NCBI RefSeq assembly: GCF_001667035.1
Contig: NZ_LZIR01000126.1
Location: 1 to 33,741 of the forward strand
From: Mycobacterium sp. 852002-51057_SCH5723018
GTDB taxonomy: Bacteria > Actinomycetota > Actinomycetes > Mycobacteriales > Mycobacteriaceae
Direction: 5' to 3'
DNA length: 33,741 nucleotides
In this document: positions 1 through 7,318 of the stretch, piece by piece
Numbering within the stretch: position 1 is the stretch's first letter
How the letters are laid out: every line of letters begins with the position of its first letter
Translations under genes and position numbers: made by a program
Notes under the pieces: generated by a model
Seen by the model: the letters and a program-made list of their open reading frames with translations, nothing else
Database searches by the model: none
Told to the model about the DNA's origin: nothing

Positions 1-89
1 CCCCCCCCCCCCCCCCCCACACCCCCCCCCCCCCCCCCCCCCCCGGGGGGGGGCGGCCCCCCCCCCCCCCCCCGCCCCCCCCCCCCCCA
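1..89. other. Near-homopolymeric C/G stretch at window edge
   Basis: Apart from three A residues these bases are only C and G, mostly long C runs with a block of G around 45-53. The sequence changes abruptly to ordinary mycobacterial composition near base 90. No gene or known repeat explains it; a low-quality contig end or polymerase/sequencer artefact is the simplest reading. Confidence 0.8.
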
Positions 90-92
90 CGC

Positions 93-122
93 CGGCTGCT
101 GGCCCGGCTGCGCGAGTTTTAG
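93..122 (+). CDS. Possible C-terminal tail of an upstream gene (fprB position)
   Basis: A plus-strand frame reads RLLARLREF and ends with TAG at 120-122, overlapping the convergent VOC stop by four bases. In M. tuberculosis the gene before the VOC protein is fprB, a plus-strand ferredoxin/ferredoxin-NADP reductase, so this could be its last codons. Upstream sequence is lost in the C/G stretch, so this rests on position and a short open frame only. Confidence 0.22.
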   Translation, partial: RLLARLREF

Positions 123-577
123 CCGCTCGCCTGCCCGGACATCGCCGCTTGGATCTCGTCCATGCTGACTTCGCGCACCGGCTGTCCCAGCGACCAGTGG
201 TGGCCGAAGGGGTCGGCGACCACGCCGTAACGGTCTCCCCAGAACTGGTCATCCAACGGCGCCACCACGGTGGCGCCGGCGTCGAGGGCCTGCTGGAACT
301 TGGAGTCGACGTCGGTGACCGTGAGGTGAATGGTGACGGGGGTTCCGCCCAGTGACTTCGGCGTCATCGACTTGCCACCGCACACTTCCGGGAAGTCGTC
401 GTTGAGCAACACGGTGAAGCCGTTGATGCGCAGCGCCGCGTGGATCAGCTTGCCGTCGGCCCGCGGTACCCGGCCCAGCTCGGTGGCGCCAAACGCCTTG
501 ACGTAGAAGTCGATCGCCGCCGCGGCGTCGTCGACCACGAGGTGCGGGGACAGTGCGGGTTCGAAGTTGATGGCCAT
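119..577 (-). CDS. VOC-family (glyoxalase/PhnB-like) protein, Rv0887c-like
   Basis: This 152-residue protein has one vicinal-oxygen-chelate domain of the PhnB/DUF1428-like type: an N-terminal beta-alpha-beta unit (PHLVVDDAAAAIDFYVKAFG, about residues 11-30) and a C-terminal repeat ending in DRYGVVADPFGHHWSLGQ. Such proteins bind a metal or small ligand in a paired-repeat cavity; the substrate cannot be told from sequence. Length and position match Rv0887c of M. tuberculosis. The ATG at 575-577 is preceded by a good Shine-Dalgarno AAGGAGA (583-589 on the complement). It lies downstream of citA on the same strand but is separated from it by a strong hairpin, so it is probably its own unit. Confidence 0.88.
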   Translation of the reverse strand: MAINFEPALSPHLVVDDAAAAIDFYVKAFGATELGRVPRADGKLIHAALRINGFTVLLNDDFPEVCGGKSMTPKSLGGTPVTIHLTVTDVDSKFQQALDAGATVVAPLDDQFWGDRYGVVADPFGHHWSLGQPVREVSMDEIQAAMSGQASG

Positions 578-728
578 GATGGTCTCCTTGTTGTCGGTAT
601 CCCGTGCCCGCCCCGGGGGTGGGCGGGCTCACGGTTATTGACTCGCCCCGCGACACAAAGTCATCGGTGTCATCGCTGTCATCGCGGAACTCGTTCATTC
701 AACCGCCCGCCACCGACAACAAGTGCAC

Positions 729-786
729 GCGAGCGTAACGCCACGGCGAAAATATGAGCCGAACTTCGCCATGACGTTGCGCTCGC
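729..786 (-). terminator. 22-bp stem-loop downstream of citA
   Basis: Arms 729-750 and 765-786 are inverted repeats matching at 19 of 22 positions around a 14-base loop. The structure begins 9 bases after the citA stop. There is no U tract, as is usual for mycobacterial hairpins. The function as terminator is inferred from position. Confidence 0.65.
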
Positions 787-795
787 AAGAAGGCC

Positions 796-1917
796 TCAGG
801 CGTGGGTGAGAACCCGGTCCCAACCCTCGACGGAGTCCGGGCTGCGCGGGGCGGGACCCACATAGACGGCCGACGGGCGGACCAGCTTGCCGAGCCCCTT
901 CTGCTCGAGGATGTGTGCGCACCATCCCGCGGTGCGTCCGCAGGTGAACATCGCCGGCATCATGCTGGCCGGCACCCGGGCGAAGTCCAGGATGACCGCG
1001 GCCCAGAACTCGACGTTGGTCTCGATGGCCCGGTCCGGACGCCGCTCGCGCAGCTCGGTGAGCGCCGCCTGCTCGACCGCCATGGCGACTTCGTAGCGGG
1101 GGGCGCCCAGCCGCTCGGCGGCGGCCCGCAGCACCCGCGCGCGCGGGTCCTCCGCGCGGTAGACGCGGTGCCCGAAGCCCATCAGCTTGTCGCCGCGGTC
1201 GAGGATCCCCTTGACCAGGCTGCGGGCGTCGCCGGTGCGTTCGACCTCTTCGAGCATGGGCAGGACGCGGGCCGGTGCCCCGCCGTGCAGGGGGCCGCTC
1301 ATCGCGCCAATCGCCCCGGACAGCGCCGCCGCGACGTCCGCGCCGGTTGAGGCGATCACGCGCGCGGTGAATGTCGAGGCGTTCATTCCGTGCTCGGCGG
1401 CCGACACCCAGTAGGCGTCGATGGCCTCGACGTGCCTGGGGTCCGGCTCGCCCTGCCAGCGGGTCATGAATCGCGCTGTGACCGTGGGGCATTCGTCGAT
1501 GATTCGCTGCGGGACGGCGGGCTGATAAATGCCGCGCGCCGACTGTGCGACGTAGGACAGTGCCATCACCGAAGCGCGGGCCAGCTGGTCGCGGGCGGTG
1601 CTGTCGTCGGTGTCGAGCAGGGGCTTATACCCCCAGATGGGTGCCAGCATCGCCAGGCCGGCCTGCACGTCCACCCGCACGTCACCGGTGTGGATCGGCA
1701 GCGGGAACGGCTCGGCGGGCGGCAGCCCGTGCCCGAACCTGCCGTCGACCAGCAGTGCCCACACGTCACCGAAGGTGACCTGCTGATTCACCAAGTCTTG
1801 GATGTCGACGCCGCGGTAGCGCAGGGCGCCGCCGTCTTTATCCGGCTCGGCAATCTCGGTGGTGAAAGCCACCACGCCCTCTAGGCCGGGGACAAAGTTT
1901 TCGGGGACAACAGTCAT
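796..1917 (-). CDS. citA: Citrate synthase 2 (CitA)
   Basis: The 373-residue protein has the citrate synthase fold and the same length as M. tuberculosis CitA (Rv0889c). Citrate synthases condense acetyl-CoA with oxaloacetate at entry to the TCA cycle. Two catalytic histidines are visible, H211 in GPLHGGA and H250 in MGFGHRVYRAEDPRA. The third catalytic position, normally Asp in NVDF, is Glu here (E303 in NVEFWAAVIL). The frame is open much further upstream, but the family N-terminus (MTVVPENFVPGLEGV) fixes the ATG at 1915-1917. No Shine-Dalgarno precedes it; a GAGAAT hexamer lies 7 bases upstream, fitting a leaderless message. It is divergent from pdxH. GltA2, encoded nearby, is probably the main citrate synthase; the role of CitA is uncertain. 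Confidence 0.93.
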   Translation of the reverse strand: MTVVPENFVPGLEGVVAFTTEIAEPDKDGGALRYRGVDIQDLVNQQVTFGDVWALLVDGRFGHGLPPAEPFPLPIHTGDVRVDVQAGLAMLAPIWGYKPLLDTDDSTARDQLARASVMALSYVAQSARGIYQPAVPQRIIDECPTVTARFMTRWQGEPDPRHVEAIDAYWVSAAEHGMNASTFTARVIASTGADVAAALSGAIGAMSGPLHGGAPARVLPMLEEVERTGDARSLVKGILDRGDKLMGFGHRVYRAEDPRARVLRAAAERLGAPRYEVAMAVEQAALTELRERRPDRAIETNVEFWAAVILDFARVPASMMPAMFTCGRTAGWCAHILEQKGLGKLVRPSAVYVGPAPRSPDSVEGWDRVLTHA

Positions 1918-1989
1918 AGGAAAAATTCTCGCACCCCGCCTCCGGGCCGACGCTACCGGCCGGTAGCAACCGCCGGTAGCGTTGGCGCA
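1918..1989. promoter_or_regulatory. Divergent citA/pdxH promoter with a perfect 16-bp palindrome
   Basis: The 72-bp gap contains a perfect palindrome GCTACCGGCCGGTAGC (1952-1967) and a third half-site CCGGTAGC (1973-1980). A TANNNT -10 for pdxH, TAGCGT (1977-1982), ends exactly 7 bases before its ATG and overlaps the third half-site. On the complement, GAGAAT (1925-1930) ends 7 bases before the citA ATG. Both genes lack clear ribosome binding sites, so leaderless transcription from both sides is likely. The palindrome is placed like an operator; the binding protein is unknown. Confidence 0.5.
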
Positions 1990-2649
1990 ATGGCAGGACC
2001 GGACGAGCAGCGCCTGCAGACGATGCGCGTGGAATACGGGTCCGTCGAGAAGGACGGCAGCCCCGACCTGGACGTGGACTGGGTGGCCGACGGTTGGCTC
2101 GCGTTGTTCCGCGAATGGATTGACGACGCCGAACGCGCCGGGGTGGCCGAGCCCAACGCCTTTGTGCTGGCCACCGTCGCCGACGGCAGGCCGGTCAGCC
2201 GGTCGGTGTTGTGCAAGAGCGCCGACGAGACGGGAATCACTTTTTTCACCAACTATGACTCCGCCAAGGGGTTTGAGCTCGAGGCGTCGCCGTACGCGTC
2301 GGCAACCTTCCCCTGGTACCTGCTGGGAAGGCAGGTCCACATCCGCGGCCGGGTGAGCAAGGTCGACCCGCAAGTTACGCAGGACTACTGGTCCAAGCGC
2401 CCGCGCGGCTCACAACTGGGCGCCTGGGCCTCGCACCAATCGCGCCCGATCGCGTCGCGTGCTGCGCTGCTCGACCAGCTGAAAGAGGTCACCGAGCGCT
2501 TCGCCGGCTCGGAGTCCGTCCCGGTCCCACCTAACTGGGGCGGATACCTGATCGTGCCCGAGGTAGTGGAGTTCTGGCAGGGACGGGAAAACCGGGTGCA
2601 CAACCGGATTCGGGTCATTGGCGCTCAGGTTGAACGCCTTCAGCCCTGA
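1990..2649 (+). CDS. pdxH: Pyridoxamine 5'-phosphate oxidase
   Basis: This 219-residue flavoprotein of the PNPOx family oxidises pyridoxine or pyridoxamine 5'-phosphate to pyridoxal 5'-phosphate using FMN and oxygen. Visible family motifs are the FMN-binding GRPVSRSVLCK and FFTNYDSAKG (about residues 65-95), YLLGRQVHIRGRV, RPRGSQLGAWASHQS, and the C-terminal WGGY...EFWQGRENRVHNR. The final block usually reads R-L-H-D-R; here Asp is Asn and the usual Trp before the last RLxP is missing, a modest deviation. M. tuberculosis has its pdxH at another locus (Rv2607). The ATG is supported by a -10 hexamer 7 bases upstream. Confidence 0.92.
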   Translation: MAGPDEQRLQTMRVEYGSVEKDGSPDLDVDWVADGWLALFREWIDDAERAGVAEPNAFVLATVADGRPVSRSVLCKSADETGITFFTNYDSAKGFELEASPYASATFPWYLLGRQVHIRGRVSKVDPQVTQDYWSKRPRGSQLGAWASHQSRPIASRAALLDQLKEVTERFAGSESVPVPPNWGGYLIVPEVVEFWQGRENRVHNRIRVIGAQVERLQP

Positions 2650-2677
2650 CGCCCGCGTTTGCCGGCCGCCGGCTCAC

Positions 2678-2715
2678 GATGAACGCCGACGCGGGGCCAT
2701 CCGCCGGCATTCATC
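2678..2715 (+). terminator. Stem-loop after pdxH
   Basis: Arms 2678-2688 and 2705-2715 pair at 10 of 11 positions around a 16-base loop, 29 bases past the pdxH stop and upstream of gltA2. No T tract follows. It may end pdxH transcription or structure the gltA2 leader. Confidence 0.4.
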
Positions 2716-2839
2716 GGGCGGACGGTCGCACGAACGGCAGAGGCGACCCCGGGCAGGCACTCCGACGCGATAACGACTACCTTCAGCTGTAAGCACCTAG
2801 TCAGGGCAGCCATACCAGCCAGAGCGCAAAGGGGTTCTC

Positions 2840-4135
2840 GTGGCCGACACAGACGACACCGCAACTCTGAAGTACCCGGGGGGCGAGATCGACCTGCAGG
2901 TCGTCAAGGCCACCGAAGGCGCCGACGGCATCGCGCTGGGTTCGTTGTTGTCCAAGACCGGCTACACCACGTTCGACAACGGTTTCGTCAACACCTCCGC
3001 GTGCAAGAGCTCCATCACCTACATCGATGGCGAAGCCGGGATCCTGCGCTACCGCGGCTATCCGATTGAGCAGCTCGCCGAGAAGTCGACTTTCATCGAG
3101 GTGAGCTACCTGCTGATCTATGGTGAGCTTCCGAACACGGAGCAGCTGGCCGAGTTCACGAAGCGGATTCAGCTGCACACCATGCTGCATGAGGACCTCA
3201 AGCGCTTCTTCGACGGTTTTCCGCGTAACGCCCACCCGATGCCTGTGTTGTCCAGCGCGGTCAACGCGCTCTCCGCGTACTACCCCGATTCGCTTGACCC
3301 GACGGACGGCGAGCAGGTCGAGCTCTCGACGATCCGGTTGCTGGCCAAATTGCCGACCATCGCCGCCTATGCCTACAAAAAGTCGGTCGGCCAACCATTC
3401 CTGTACCCAGACAACTCGCTGACCCTGGTGGAGAACTTCTTGCGGATGACCTTTGGGTTGCCGGCTGAGCCCTACGAGGCCGATCCCGAGGTCGTGCGGG
3501 CGCTGGACATGCTGCTCATCCTGCACGCCGACCATGAGCAGAACTGTTCGACATCGACGGTTCGGCTGGTTGGATCGTCGCAGGCCAACCTGTTCACCTC
3601 CATCTCCGGTGGCATCAACGCGCTCTGGGGCCCGCTGCACGGCGGCGCCAACCAGGCTGTCCTCGAGATGCTCGAGCAGATCCGCCAAAGCGAGGACGAC
3701 GTCAGCGAGTTCGTCCGCAAGGTGAAGAACCGCGAGGCGGGCGTCAAACTGATGGGCTTCGGCCACCGCGTCTACAAGAACTACGACCCCCGGGCACGGA
3801 TCGTCAAGGAGCAGGCCGACAAGATCCTTGCCAAGCTCGGCGGCGACGATGACCTGCTCGGCATCGCCAAGGAGCTCGAAGAGAAGGCGCTCACCGACGA
3901 CTACTTCGTCGAGCGCAAGCTTTACCCCAACGTCGACTTCTACACCGGCCTGATTTACCGGGCGCTCGGATTCCCGACCCGGATGTTCACCGTGCTCTTC
4001 GCGTTGGGCCGGTTGCCCGGGTGGATCGCGCACTGGCGCGAGATGCACGACGAGGGTGACAGCAAGATCGGCCGTCCGCGCCAGATCTACACCGGCTACA
4101 CCGAACGCGACTACGAGACGATCGACGGACGCTAG
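2840..4135 (+). CDS. gltA2: Citrate synthase GltA2
   Basis: The 431-residue product is a type II citrate synthase nearly identical in layout and length to M. tuberculosis GltA2 (Rv0896), the principal TCA citrate synthase. Catalytic residues are intact: H267 in WGPLHGGANQ, H309 in MGFGHRVYKNYDPRA and D366 in YPNVDFYTG. The substrate-binding segment HADHEQNCSTST (229-240) is also present. The N-terminal 50 residues form the small beta domain typical of the bacterial hexameric class, which CitA lacks. Translation starts at GTG 2840, with AAAGGGG (2828-2834) as ribosome binding site. A 190-bp leader separates it from pdxH, so it is likely transcribed alone and ends at the hairpin at 4155-4187. 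Confidence 0.96.
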   Translation: MADTDDTATLKYPGGEIDLQVVKATEGADGIALGSLLSKTGYTTFDNGFVNTSACKSSITYIDGEAGILRYRGYPIEQLAEKSTFIEVSYLLIYGELPNTEQLAEFTKRIQLHTMLHEDLKRFFDGFPRNAHPMPVLSSAVNALSAYYPDSLDPTDGEQVELSTIRLLAKLPTIAAYAYKKSVGQPFLYPDNSLTLVENFLRMTFGLPAEPYEADPEVVRALDMLLILHADHEQNCSTSTVRLVGSSQANLFTSISGGINALWGPLHGGANQAVLEMLEQIRQSEDDVSEFVRKVKNREAGVKLMGFGHRVYKNYDPRARIVKEQADKILAKLGGDDDLLGIAKELEEKALTDDYFVERKLYPNVDFYTGLIYRALGFPTRMFTVLFALGRLPGWIAHWREMHDEGDSKIGRPRQIYTGYTERDYETIDGR

Positions 4136-4154
4136 TGGCGTCTTTTCCCTTTGC

Positions 4155-4187
4155 GAGCGTGCGTGTTTGTACGGGGACACGCCGCTC
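4155..4187. terminator. Hairpin between convergent gltA2 and FAD oxidoreductase
   Basis: GAGCG (4155-4159) plus GCGTGT (4161-4166) pair with ACACGC (4177-4182) plus CGCTC (4183-4187), with one bulged T and a 10-base loop. It lies 19 bases after the gltA2 stop and 40 bases after the minus-strand gene's stop, so it could serve both directions. Confidence 0.6.
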
Positions 4188-4227
4188 ACGCCGTCCAACT
4201 ACGCACCGTCGCCGTCAGAAGAGGTAG

Positions 4228-5796
4228 TCAGGCCGAGGCCAGCACGGCCATCGCGGCGTTGTGACCGCCGATGCCCGACACCGCCCCGCCGCGGCGGGCG
4301 CCCGAGCCGCACAACATGATTCGAGCGTGCGTCGTGGCGACTCCCCACTGGCGTGCAGGGGTATCCAGCGGATCGCCGTTGTCGGCGAACGGCCACGACA
4401 AGCCTCCGTGGAAGATGTTGCCCGCAGTCATCCCCAGCGTGCGGTGCAGGTCCAGGGTGGTCGTCGTCTCGAGGCACGGCCGACCATTGGCGTCATGCAT
4501 CAGGACGTCCTGAATGGGTTCGGCCAGAACCGAATTCAGCGAGGCCAGCACCGACTCGGTCAGCCGGTCGCGCAAAGCGCCCGAGTAGCTGCCGTCGAAC
4601 AGCGAGTGCGGGGTGTGCAGGCCGAACACCGTCATCGTGTGCGCGCCCGACTCACGCAGCTCGGCCGACAGGACGCTCGGGTCCGTTAGCGAGTGGCAAT
4701 ACGCTTCGCAGGGCAGCGGATCGGGAAGGTGCCCGCCGCGGGCGCGCGAGTACGCCGCGTCCAGTTGGGTCCAGGTCTCGTTGACGTGGAACGTTCCGGC
4801 GAACGCCTGTTCGGGTGTGACGCTGCCGTCGCGCAACCGGGGCAACCGCTGCAACACCATGTTGACCTTGACCTGCGCGCCCTGAGTCGGGGTCGCCGGC
4901 CGTTCGCCGAGGAGACCGGCCAGCACCGTCGGTGTGACGCCGGCCAGAACGAACCGACCGCGCACCACATGCTCGTCGCCACGATTGCGGTAGCGCACCT
5001 GGCCGTCGGGTTCCACAGCGAAAACCTCTGCTTCCGTGATGATTTCGGAGCCGTAGTGGACCGCCGCCGTCGCCAGGGCCGCGCTCACCGCGCCCATCCC
5101 GCCGACGGGCACGTCCCAGTCTCCGGTGCCCCGGCCGAGCACGTGATAGAGGAAGCAGACGTTCTGCCGCAGCGACGGGTCATCGAGGCGAGCGAAGGTG
5201 CCGATCAGCGCGTCGGTCGCCATCACGCCACGCACCAGGTCGCTGCCGACCGAGCCGGTGATGGCCTGCCCGATCGGTTCGTCGACCATGGCCCGCCAGG
5301 CGCCCGCCGCGTCGGCATCGCCGCCGTCGAGGACGTGTCGGCGGGCCTGGTCGCGGGTGCGGAGCGGTTCGAGCAGCGTCGACCAGAGTCGTTCGGTCAC
5401 CAGCCGGCAGCGCCGGTAGAACGCCGCGAAACCGCGCTCGTCGGCGGCGGCGCCGATGGCCGCGAAGGTGTCGGGGCGCCCGACCAGCAGCCCGGTGCGG
5501 CCGGCGGTGGCGGGGTCAGGCGTGTACGACGAAAATCGCCGGCGGACCAACCGCACGTCCGCGCCCAGATCGTCGACGATGCGGGACGGCAGGAGGCTGA
5601 CCAGGTAGGAGTAGCGCGACAGCCGAACCTCGACACCGTCGAACGGCTGCGCCGAAATTGCGGCACCGCCGACGTGACCCAGCCGCTCCAGCACCCGGAC
5701 CCGAAGGCCCGCTTTGGCCAGGTATCCGGCCGCGACCAGGCCGTTGTGGCCCCCGCCTATGACGACGACATCGACGTCGGCCGCGTCCTCGCTCAG
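4228..5796 (-). CDS. Phytoene-desaturase-like FAD oxidoreductase, Rv0897c-like; probable CTG start
   Basis: A flavoprotein of the CrtI/amine-oxidase superfamily. The N-terminal dinucleotide fold reads VDVVVIGGGHNGLVAAGYLA, then VRVLERLGHVGGAA; the C-terminal FAD-contact region reads NIFHGGLSWPFAD and later VSGIGGHNAAMAVL. The first ATG/GTG/TTG in frame (GTG, 5692-5694) would cut off the GxGxxN motif. The frame is open upstream to a stop near 5856, with no canonical start. A CTG at 5794-5796 overlaps the TGA of the upstream DUF2630 gene as CTGA, exactly where ATGA or GTGA would be expected, with GAGGG about 9 bases before it. I therefore place the start there, giving 522 residues (Rv0897c is about 535). 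The substrate is unknown; a carotenoid role is not implied. Confidence 0.8.
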   Translation of the reverse strand: MSEDAADVDVVVIGGGHNGLVAAGYLAKAGLRVRVLERLGHVGGAAISAQPFDGVEVRLSRYSYLVSLLPSRIVDDLGADVRLVRRRFSSYTPDPATAGRTGLLVGRPDTFAAIGAAADERGFAAFYRRCRLVTERLWSTLLEPLRTRDQARRHVLDGGDADAAGAWRAMVDEPIGQAITGSVGSDLVRGVMATDALIGTFARLDDPSLRQNVCFLYHVLGRGTGDWDVPVGGMGAVSAALATAAVHYGSEIITEAEVFAVEPDGQVRYRNRGDEHVVRGRFVLAGVTPTVLAGLLGERPATPTQGAQVKVNMVLQRLPRLRDGSVTPEQAFAGTFHVNETWTQLDAAYSRARGGHLPDPLPCEAYCHSLTDPSVLSAELRESGAHTMTVFGLHTPHSLFDGSYSGALRDRLTESVLASLNSVLAEPIQDVLMHDANGRPCLETTTTLDLHRTLGMTAGNIFHGGLSWPFADNGDPLDTPARQWGVATTHARIMLCGSGARRGGAVSGIGGHNAAMAVLASA

Positions 5797-6056
5797 CTCA
5801 GGTAGCCCTCGACCTGGCCGGGCGGCCGCACCTCCGCCTCACGCGGGTCACCACCGGTTTCGCGAAGTGCCCGACGCTGCCGCAGCAGGTCCCAGCACTG
5901 GTCAAGTTCGACCTCCACCCGGTGCAGGCGATCATGCTCATCCGATGTGCTGATTTCGCCGTGCTGAAGCTGCTCGCGCAGGGACTTCTCCTCGGCGACC
6001 AGGTTGCGGATGTATGCCAGGGTTTCACTGTCGGTCGGGTTTTTGCCGTTGCCCAT
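5793..6056 (-). CDS. DUF2630 family small protein, Rv0898c-like
   Basis: An 87-residue charged, helical protein with the actinobacterial DUF2630 pattern: an N-terminal helix with LAYIRNLVAEEKSLREQL and a central VEVELDQCWDLLRQRRALRE. Length and neighbours match Rv0898c. Its function is unknown. Its stop codon overlaps the probable CTG start of the FAD oxidoreductase, so the two are co-translated. It diverges from arfA across 108 bp. Confidence 0.85.
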   Translation of the reverse strand: MGNGKNPTDSETLAYIRNLVAEEKSLREQLQHGEISTSDEHDRLHRVEVELDQCWDLLRQRRALRETGGDPREAEVRPPGQVEGYLS

Positions 6057-6101
6057 CGCTCTAGTGTGCCCGACTTGGGAATTGTCGCCGCGTTGACTGG
6101 G

Positions 6102-6107
6102 TAGGCT
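6102..6107 (+). promoter_or_regulatory. Candidate -10 element for the arf operon
   Basis: TAGGCT fits the mycobacterial TANNNT -10 pattern in the 108-bp divergent gap before arfA. A TTGACT lies only 3 bases upstream, so no well-spaced -35 is present. This would give a leader of about 50 bases with the strong ribosome binding site AGGGAGGGGA (6151-6160). Confidence 0.3.
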
Positions 6108-6164
6108 GCATATCGCCTGCAGGACCGGGAAGTCCTCGGCAAGGAAATTGAGGGAGGGGAAATA

Positions 6165-7148
6165 GTGGGGTCAGGCGCGGGTTTGCGGGAGGCGGCCGCA
6201 AGCACCGACTCGGGGCGGGCTCCGGAGTTTTACCGGCGGTCGCTTGGCCTTCCCTGGGTGATTGCCCTGGTAATTATCCCGGTGTTGATAGCGGCAATCG
6301 GCTACGGTGCATTCGACCGACCGCATGCTGCTACATCGCCGACGGGCGCTCACCCCACGCTGGCTCCGTCGGGCAGGCCCGGTGCGCCAAAGTTGTCCTT
6401 GGCGCGGCTGTCAATAACCCGCAACGGCAACGAGTTTGTGCTCAGTGGAGACTTTCCCGACGATTCCGCGAAGGCGGCGTTGATGAAGGCGGTCAACGGG
6501 TCCCTTGCGCCCGCCGTCACCATCATCGACCAAATCCGTATCAACCCCGACGTCGACGCGCTCGATTTCTCCAACGCCGGACCGATTTTCAAAGACAGCG
6601 CCTCGATTCCCGATTTCGGTATCTCCGTAAACGGAGACACCATCACGCTGACGGGGACCGCCGCGACGCAAGACCAAAAGAACACCGTCGAGCAGGAGGC
6701 GGCGCGCACCTGGTCGAATCTGAATGTGGTTGGCAAGCTTGCCGTTAACGGGCCGATTCCGCCGCCGGGACCGCCCGCTCCCACGGCGTGTGCCGGCTTG
6801 GCGTCGGCCATCGATACCGTGACGGGCGGCCCGATCACTTTTGCGAACGACGGGTTTAGCTTGACCCCGGCCGACGACCAGATCCTGGGTCAGGTGGCGG
6901 ACAAGCTCAAGGCATGTCCGACCGTGCACGCGACGATCAACGGTTACACCGACAATTCCGGCGCCGAGGCCATCAACATTTCGTTGAGTAACCAGCGGGC
7001 CCAAACCGTGGCCGACTTCCTCGTTGCCCATGGCGTTGCCGGCCCACAGCTCGTCATCAAGGGTCTCGGTTCGTCGAACCCGGTCGCCCCCAATGACACG
7101 GCCGAGGGTCGTGCCAAGAATCGCCGCGTCGAAATTGTTGTGAGCTAA
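6165..7148 (+). CDS. arfA: Outer-envelope OmpA-family protein ArfA
   Basis: The 327-residue protein matches M. tuberculosis ArfA/OmpATb (Rv0899) in length and architecture. A short cytoplasmic N-terminus is followed by one hydrophobic segment (about residues 29-48, LPWVIALVIIPVLIAAIGYG), a Pro/Thr linker, a central BON-type domain (about 75-200) and a C-terminal OmpA peptidoglycan-binding domain (about 215-327) with INGYTDNSGA and the terminal GRAKNRRVEIVV. In M. tuberculosis the arf operon is needed for ammonia secretion and fast adaptation at acidic pH. The start is GTG 6165, placed by AGGGAGGGGA just upstream. It is the first gene of arfA-arfB-arfC. Confidence 0.94.
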   Translation: MGSGAGLREAAASTDSGRAPEFYRRSLGLPWVIALVIIPVLIAAIGYGAFDRPHAATSPTGAHPTLAPSGRPGAPKLSLARLSITRNGNEFVLSGDFPDDSAKAALMKAVNGSLAPAVTIIDQIRINPDVDALDFSNAGPIFKDSASIPDFGISVNGDTITLTGTAATQDQKNTVEQEAARTWSNLNVVGKLAVNGPIPPPGPPAPTACAGLASAIDTVTGGPITFANDGFSLTPADDQILGQVADKLKACPTVHATINGYTDNSGAEAINISLSNQRAQTVADFLVAHGVAGPQLVIKGLGSSNPVAPNDTAEGRAKNRRVEIVVS

Positions 7149-7160
7149 GGAGATCCAAGC

Positions 7161-7313
7161 ATGGATTTTGTGATCCAGTGGTTGTGGTACCTGCTCGCTT
7201 TCCTGGCAGGTTCCGGCGTTGCCCGGGTGGTCGCCAATGTCTTGAACAAACGCCCCGGTGTCGAAATGCTTCCGGGTGATTCGCCTGGGGCTGGGATAGG
7301 CGGGGGGCGGTGA
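7161..7313 (+). CDS. arfB: Small membrane protein ArfB
   Basis: A 50-residue product, the same length as Rv0900. It has a single hydrophobic segment (about residues 4-28, VIQWLWYLLAFLAGSGVARV) followed by a short polar, Gly-rich tail ending GAGIGGGR. A strong Shine-Dalgarno TAAGGAGAT overlaps the arfA stop codon and sits 6 bases before ATG 7161. It is an accessory membrane protein of the arf operon; its molecular role is not known. Confidence 0.9.
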   Translation: MDFVIQWLWYLLAFLAGSGVARVVANVLNKRPGVEMLPGDSPGAGIGGGR

Positions 7314-7318
7314 TTTAA

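Noticed and set aside
796..2373. 525-residue version of citA with a long N-terminal extension
   Set aside because: The extension runs through the pdxH coding sequence and lacks any motif; the family N-terminus starts at 1917.
2801..4198. 465-codon open frame antisense to gltA2
   Set aside because: It covers an unmistakable citrate synthase on the other strand; the antisense translation has no domain and is a GC-skew artefact.
4228..5694. FAD oxidoreductase starting at GTG 5692-5694
   Set aside because: This start would remove the FAD-binding GxGxxN motif, which is encoded intact and in frame just upstream.
6093..6098. TTGACT as a -35 element for arfA
   Set aside because: No TANNNT hexamer lies 16-19 bases downstream; the nearest -10-like hexamer is only 3 bases away.
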